NCBI GenBank assembly: GCA_001275005.1
Contig: JWZX01001825.1
Location: 1 to 19,542 of the forward strand
From: Chrysochromulina tobinii
Lineage: Eukaryota > Haptophyta > Prymnesiales > Chrysochromulinaceae
Direction of reading: 5' to 3'
Length of the DNA: 19,542 bases
The notes below the pieces were generated by a model that was given only the letters and a program-made list of their open reading frames with translations, had not been told where the DNA came from and searched no databases. The translations under genes were made by a program, and so were the position numbers. This document shows positions 16,108 through 19,542 of this stretch, piece after piece (position 1 is the first letter of the stretch; each line of letters begins with the position of its first letter).

Positions 16108-17007
16108 TCACAGCCCACACGGAACCCGGCGCACAAAAGAGACCTCAAAGCAGCGAAACATCGGGCAGCTCGGATTGTACTCGCCGAAAAATGGTGAGTA
16201 GTGCTTGCCAAGCCGTGCGAAGAAGGCTGCAAGCCCATCAAACTGATGTGAGCGCAAATCGGCCCTGTCCTTAGCGACCGGATGTGACCAAAAGATTGGG
16301 TCTGCATGGACCTCCAAAATCACCTGATCAGTGCAAATGGTCTCGATGAATCTGGGCAGCGACATCATCTCGCAGCCTTCGCAATCCATCTTGAGCAATG
16401 AGATGCTCGATCGCTGACTTGCGTACTCCTGATAGCTCTGGTGATCGAAGTTGCGTTCAATGAGCTTGAGGTTGGCATATTTGGGAACCCGTGCTCGTCT
16501 TCTGGGTCCCAGTGTGCCGTCCCAGACATCGATCGTGCAATGCGGCGCGATGGCGTGTACACCCTCCTCGAAGCCTGCTTCGCCATTGCTCCCCACCGAG
16601 ATGACAGAGCACGGTGCGCGCAGCGCTCTTGTGGCCGGTCCACATGCCACCTTACTCTCACGGCGGCCGTCGTCGCGCAACCAGCCGGTGAAGTTGAGGA
16701 GTGAGCCACATGCCCGTGGCAAGCTCACCGTCGCAGGCTGACCGCCTGACAACACACCGGGGAGTGTGCCAAACACGCCACTCGATTGAGAGCGCAGTTG
16801 CAGCATCTGCTCAGTCGGGGATGGGCACGTCAGGCTGATAATGGCAAGAAGGCCAGCGAGGCCTTCGATTCTGGGTTGATGAGCCACGAGTGCGTTAATC
16901 ATGCTTTCGGTGTTATTGCACTTGAGAAAGTTGAGTGTCGTTGACCAGGGGCGTACGTAGGGCGTATGTTTGGTGACCTCTATAGCTGCAAGCTTGTCGC
17001 GCTCCAT
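16108..17007 (-). CDS. Methyltransf_22/FkbM-like SAM-dependent methyltransferase
   Basis: 299 residues from ATG 17007-17005. The C-terminal half is a class I methyltransferase. CSVISVGSNGEAGFE (133-147) is the SAM-binding glycine loop in the style of the METTL24/Methyltransf_22 family. TIDVWDGTLG (158-167) carries the strand-2 acidic residue. SLLKMDCEGCEMMSLPRF (203-220) matches the FkbM/METTL24 KxDxEGxE signature, and QVILEVH (228-234) follows. The end MFRCFEVSFVR is typical of a complete domain. The N-terminal half has one hydrophobic stretch (about 47-61, GLAGLLAIISL) that could be a membrane anchor, plus a Cys-containing linker. Such enzymes often act on sugars or small molecules; the substrate here is unknown. 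An upstream exon cannot be excluded. Confidence 0.82.
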   Translation of the reverse strand: MERDKLAAIEVTKHTPYVRPWSTTLNFLKCNNTESMINALVAHQPRIEGLAGLLAIISLTCPSPTEQMLQLRSQSSGVFGTLPGVLSGGQPATVSLPRACGSLLNFTGWLRDDGRRESKVACGPATRALRAPCSVISVGSNGEAGFEEGVHAIAPHCTIDVWDGTLGPRRRARVPKYANLKLIERNFDHQSYQEYASQRSSISLLKMDCEGCEMMSLPRFIETICTDQVILEVHADPIFWSHPVAKDRADLRSHQFDGLAAFFARLGKHYSPFFGEYNPSCPMFRCFEVSFVRRVPCGL

Positions 17008-17090
17008 CTTGCTATGCGAATACCGCTGAAGTGCTTGTGCTGAAGGTGATCGGTGGCGGAGACGGCGAGCTTCACTCGGGGTTCCGGTCA

Positions 17091-17138
17091 GTACCGGGTA
17101 CCGGACGTACCGGTACCCGTACCGGTACTGTACCGGTA
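17091..17138. repeat. GTACCGG palindrome cluster upstream of the methyltransferase
   Basis: GTACCGG occurs at 17091, 17098, 17107, 17119 and 17130. Two copies extend to the perfect 10-bp palindrome GTACCGGTAC (17107-17116, 17119-17128), and the last to GTACCGGTA. It lies in the divergent intergenic region about 85-130 bp upstream of the methyltransferase ATG. It is a candidate cluster of binding sites or a microsatellite; function unknown. Confidence 0.85.
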
Positions 17139-17169
17139 GATACTATATCCTACGGACTATATTTGAAGC

Positions 17170-17292
17170 GGATATGGACGATGTGGCACAGGCGCAATTG
17201 AATCCCTCATCAAGGGGCGCCTCCCAGGCCGCGCACCCGCGGCAGGCCCCCCGCTCTGTGGGGAAACAAGAAGGTCTGGATATGGACGATGT
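17170..17292. repeat. 15-bp direct repeat flanking a 93-bp spacer
   Basis: GGATATGGACGATGT occurs at 17170-17184 and 17278-17292. Both copies are in the divergent intergenic region between the methyltransferase and the plus-strand gene. It may be a duplicated regulatory site or the trace of a small tandem duplication. Confidence 0.7.
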
Positions 17293-17347
17293 ACTGTACG
17301 CGAGCGTCCGTCCGAGGTTGCACCGTCCGTGAAGCCACAATCATCCT

Positions 17348-18799
17348 ATGAAAAACGCTTGCAGATCACGACATATGAATACTCACCGTACTCGAACATG
17401 GTTTTATGGTGCCCTTGGTGGAGCGGCGCGCGCGTCCCTTCCCTTACGCGTGTCGCGGGTCACGCCCAGCGGTGCGGCCGGTACGGCGCGAGTCGGGGGG
17501 ATCAGGTCCAAGGGGGGACGAGGGGGAGGAGAGCGCGGACGGAAGTGTGGCGCCTTTCCTGCATCGGATGCAGAGAATCAGGCGCAATGTTTCGTCACGC
17601 TCGGGTCGCGACGGCCCCACTTCGCGCGGGCAAATCGCTCGCGCTCGGGGGACAGCGCGGAGGTCCGGAGTCGGCGCACCCACCACGCAGCACAGATGTC
17701 GGCAATCGGCTCGAGAACGACACCGATCTACTCCATGACCGTGGACGTGGATGACCCAACTCGAGCGATCCTTTCGGATCACGGAATCGACGCACCGTAC
17801 CCAGTCGAGTTTAAGCTTAAATTCCAAGTCTACAAGAAGGTCGCTGTCACGGCCGGACTCGTCACCTCAGCAGAAGAGGAAGCGTGGGTGCTCTCCATGC
17901 ACGTCGCGCTGGCGCTCCTGCGCGACTTGCCACTCCTGCAGAGCTACGACACCAACACCTACATCGACCGGGAGAAGACTTTAGCGTTTCATAAGGAGGC
18001 AGAGCCACGCGAAGTGCCAGGCATTGCGAACGAGCCGGGACCACAGGAGCTGAGGAGCTCCGAGGACGAAGGCTCAGACGACGCGCCTGCCGGTCCCGTC
18101 CGCCTCGTCGGAGTCCCAGCACGCGCAGAGATCAAGCCGCGTCAGCTTCGCGTGTCTAGCGCTAAACCAACCAAGATTCAGATGACCAAGCAGGCGTTTC
18201 GCCAATGGGCGGACGCGTGCGCGCCCGGGTGGGCTGCGCGTGTGCGCGCCGAGGCCGGCGAGAGCGCGGACGAAGTCGCGCCCGAGCCGCCGCCCGTAGT
18301 GACCACGCCCAAAGGCAGAAAGCCGGCGACGCCGAAGGCGCCGAAGGCCCAGACGCCGGCGAACCTCGTGGACAAGGACCTCCTCTACGTGCTGGCAGAG
18401 AACGACCTGATGCATTTCGCCCCGCTCCTCGTCAAGGCCGGGGTGGTGACGAAACGGGCGCTCTTGAAGCACACGTGCGACGAGCTCTTCGAGTCGCTCA
18501 CGCGCAAGCACGTCTGGCCGCACTTTAAGGCGTCGAACGTCGAGGTCAAGTCCCTCGTCGCCATCGGCCTGGAGGCACCGGCGACGATGACGCCGCCGAA
18601 GCCCACGTGGGAGCAGGCGCTCGCGCCCGTCGCGCCGACCTCCACGGGCTCCTTCGGCGCCTCCTTCGGCGTCCCGAAGCCCGCAGCCGCCAAGCCGGTT
18701 CAGCGCGTCTCGTTTGTCCCCGCGAGCGCCCCCCAGGGGCGCATGCCCGGTGCCTCGGATATCTGGGTGTGGTGTAGTTTATTACTCAAATCGGTGTAG
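17348..18799 (+). CDS. Protein of unknown family, start and end uncertain
   Basis: The frame is open from ATG 17348 (483 residues). The first 116 residues are Arg/Gly-rich and look like untranslated sequence, so ATG 17696 (367 residues) is a better start. Using 483 numbering, about 135-205 is a helical, well-composed region (VEFKLKFQVYKKVAVTAGLV, then EEEAWVLSMHVALALLRDL). It is followed by an acidic disordered linker (210-250), a basic patch, a Pro/Lys-rich linker with TPK repeats (320-338), and a second helical block (340-410; DLLYVLAENDLMHFAPLLVK). This second block is SAM-like in hydrophobic pattern, a weak resemblance only. The end (SDIWVWCSLLLKSV) is read from the 22-bp repeat and is probably not authentic; the real 3' end may involve a splice near 18750. 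Function unknown. Confidence 0.55.
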   Translation: MKNACRSRHMNTHRTRTWFYGALGGAARASLPLRVSRVTPSGAAGTARVGGIRSKGGRGGGERGRKCGAFPASDAENQAQCFVTLGSRRPHFARANRSRSGDSAEVRSRRTHHAAQMSAIGSRTTPIYSMTVDVDDPTRAILSDHGIDAPYPVEFKLKFQVYKKVAVTAGLVTSAEEEAWVLSMHVALALLRDLPLLQSYDTNTYIDREKTLAFHKEAEPREVPGIANEPGPQELRSSEDEGSDDAPAGPVRLVGVPARAEIKPRQLRVSSAKPTKIQMTKQAFRQWADACAPGWAARVRAEAGESADEVAPEPPPVVTTPKGRKPATPKAPKAQTPANLVDKDLLYVLAENDLMHFAPLLVKAGVVTKRALLKHTCDELFESLTRKHVWPHFKASNVEVKSLVAIGLEAPATMTPPKPTWEQALAPVAPTSTGSFGASFGVPKPAAAKPVQRVSFVPASAPQGRMPGASDIWVWCSLLLKSV

Positions 18800-18811
18800 T
18801 TTATTACTCAA
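18771..18811. repeat. 22-bp-period direct repeat at a composition boundary
   Basis: GGTGTAGTTTATTACTCAA occurs at 18771-18789 and 18793-18811. It marks the switch from GC-rich coding DNA to the AT-richer TGCATT block. Confidence 0.85.
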
Positions 18812-18821
18812 CGCATTCCAA

Positions 18822-19250
18822 TGCATTTTTGCGCATTCTAATGCATTTGAATGCATTTTTAGTGCATTCTTTGTATGCTGCATTCTAGAATTTGTTGCAT
18901 TTTCATGCATTCTAGACACCCTTTATTTGCATTCTCTACTGCTGCATTCTTCGTTCTTGCGGTGTGTGCATTTAGATGCATTCTCTGACCTGCTGCATTT
19001 TGGATATGATGCATTTTATTGCATTATGATGCATTCTCAGAGTCCGCTTCATGTTGGTGCATTCGTGACGTGGTGCATACGCAACCGTGGAGTATTTTGA
19101 CGCATTGTGACGCATTGTGCATAGATGCATTTTCATGCATTCCTGACGAGGAGCATTTATGCGTATTGTAGTGCATGTTGATTCAGGTGCATTCTTATAC
19201 AGTTGCATTTTAATGCATTCGCACGCCTCAGATCTTCAGATGCATTTCGT
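18822..19250 (+). repeat. Irregular, strand-biased TGCATT array
   Basis: By eye I count about 22 exact TGCATT in roughly 430 bp, plus near matches (CGCATT, AGCATT, GTGCAT). The copies are often extended to TGCATTCT or ATGCATTTT. Spacing is irregular, from about 10 to 40 bp. The complement AATGCA appears only about five times, mostly inside ATGCAT overlaps, so the array has an orientation. The block is AT-richer than the rest of the window. It could be a degenerate minisatellite, an intron or 3' UTR rich in UGCAUU, or a chromosomal element. No coding potential is credible. Confidence 0.85.
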
Positions 19251-19542
19251 ATCCACAGCCTTATCCACAGCCCATCCGAAGCCCATCCTGTCCATGCTGC
19301 ATGCTTCCATGTGAGTTTAGCCTTGAGTCCGCTCGGCTTCTCTTGTGTATGTTTGTGTGGTCCACGAGTCTGTGCGCATACTCACGCATGTTGGGGTATT
19401 TTTTTGCATTCACACGCATCATGAAGCAGTCATGAAGCAAGTATCATGCTCATCGCGCCGCGCGCGGCGCATCCAAATCAGGCAATGTTCCCCTTTCGTG
19501 AACTGGAATACGAATTTATGCACATGAATGCATCATAGTTAG
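19251..19542. other. Non-coding window end with short repeats
   Basis: ATCCACAGCC is repeated at 19251-19260 and 19263-19272, followed by two GCCCATCC. Scattered TGCATT and GCATCATG motifs continue thinly to the end. ATGAAGCA is repeated around 19420-19440. No gene is recognised. Confidence 0.45.
19455..19470. repeat. 16-bp perfect GC palindrome
   Basis: GCGCCGCGCGCGGCGC is its own reverse complement and contains an alternating CG core. It lies in AT-richer DNA past the TGCATT array. Function unknown. Confidence 0.8.

Larger units (their letters stand above)
17008..17347. other. Divergent intergenic region
   Basis: It separates the minus-strand methyltransferase from the plus-strand unknown protein. 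It holds the GTACCGG cluster, the 15-bp direct repeat and two short AT-rich patches (CTATATCC and CTATATTT at about 17143-17163) that could serve as core promoter elements. No gene is seen. Confidence 0.5.

Noticed and set aside
18822-19250. CRISPR-like array
   Set aside because: The repeated unit is only 6-9 bp, spacing is irregular and there are no uniform spacers or cas genes.
19261-19269. TTATCCACA, identical to a bacterial DnaA box
   Set aside because: Everything else in the window is eukaryotic nuclear; a single 9-mer with no cluster or AT-rich unwinding element is chance.

Overview
This window is eukaryotic nuclear DNA, most likely from a GC-rich unicellular alga with a secondary plastid. 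A haptophyte-like genome is my best guess, but the lineage is inferred and not proven. The grounds are: multi-domain eukaryotic proteins (PP2C, ERI1-type exonuclease with RanBP2 zinc fingers, J-domain protein, Trm11, bestrophin); GT-AG introns; strongly GC-rich, Ala/Arg-rich coding; an apparent N-terminal signal peptide on the bestrophin; and many intron-poor genes packed closely together.

Layout. Positions 1-10000 hold five genes, all on the minus strand: a PP2C phosphatase cut off by the window start; a three-exon ERI1-like 3'-5' exoribonuclease with three C-terminal RanBP2 zinc fingers; a 2OG-Fe(II)-oxygenase-like protein; a large nuclear protein with an N-terminal Z-alpha-like winged helix, a J domain, a CxxC cluster, a SAP-like helix pair and acidic tails; and a type-B carboxylesterase with a Cys-rich N-terminal extension. 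A gene-poor stretch follows (10001-11477). Next come a plus-strand bestrophin (11478-12965) and a minus-strand cluster. The cluster, in transcription order, is a Methyltransf_22/FkbM-like methyltransferase, a weak 188-residue frame, a 59-residue hydrophobic microprotein and Trm11. The microprotein's stop overlaps a Trm11 ATG as TAATG, which suggests a bicistronic transcript. A plus-strand protein of unknown family (from about 17348 or 17696) runs to 18799. Composition then changes abruptly at about 18771 into an AT-richer block dominated by an irregular, strand-biased array of TGCATT.

The genes do not form one obvious pathway. Two neighbours act on nucleic acids (the ERI1-like nuclease and the Z-alpha/J protein), and Trm11 modifies tRNA. 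The most unusual items are the Z-alpha + J-domain architecture, the TAATG overlap of microprotein and Trm11, the TGCATT array, and a compact GTACCGG palindrome cluster upstream of the methyltransferase. All gene models were read by eye from the sequence; no database search was run.
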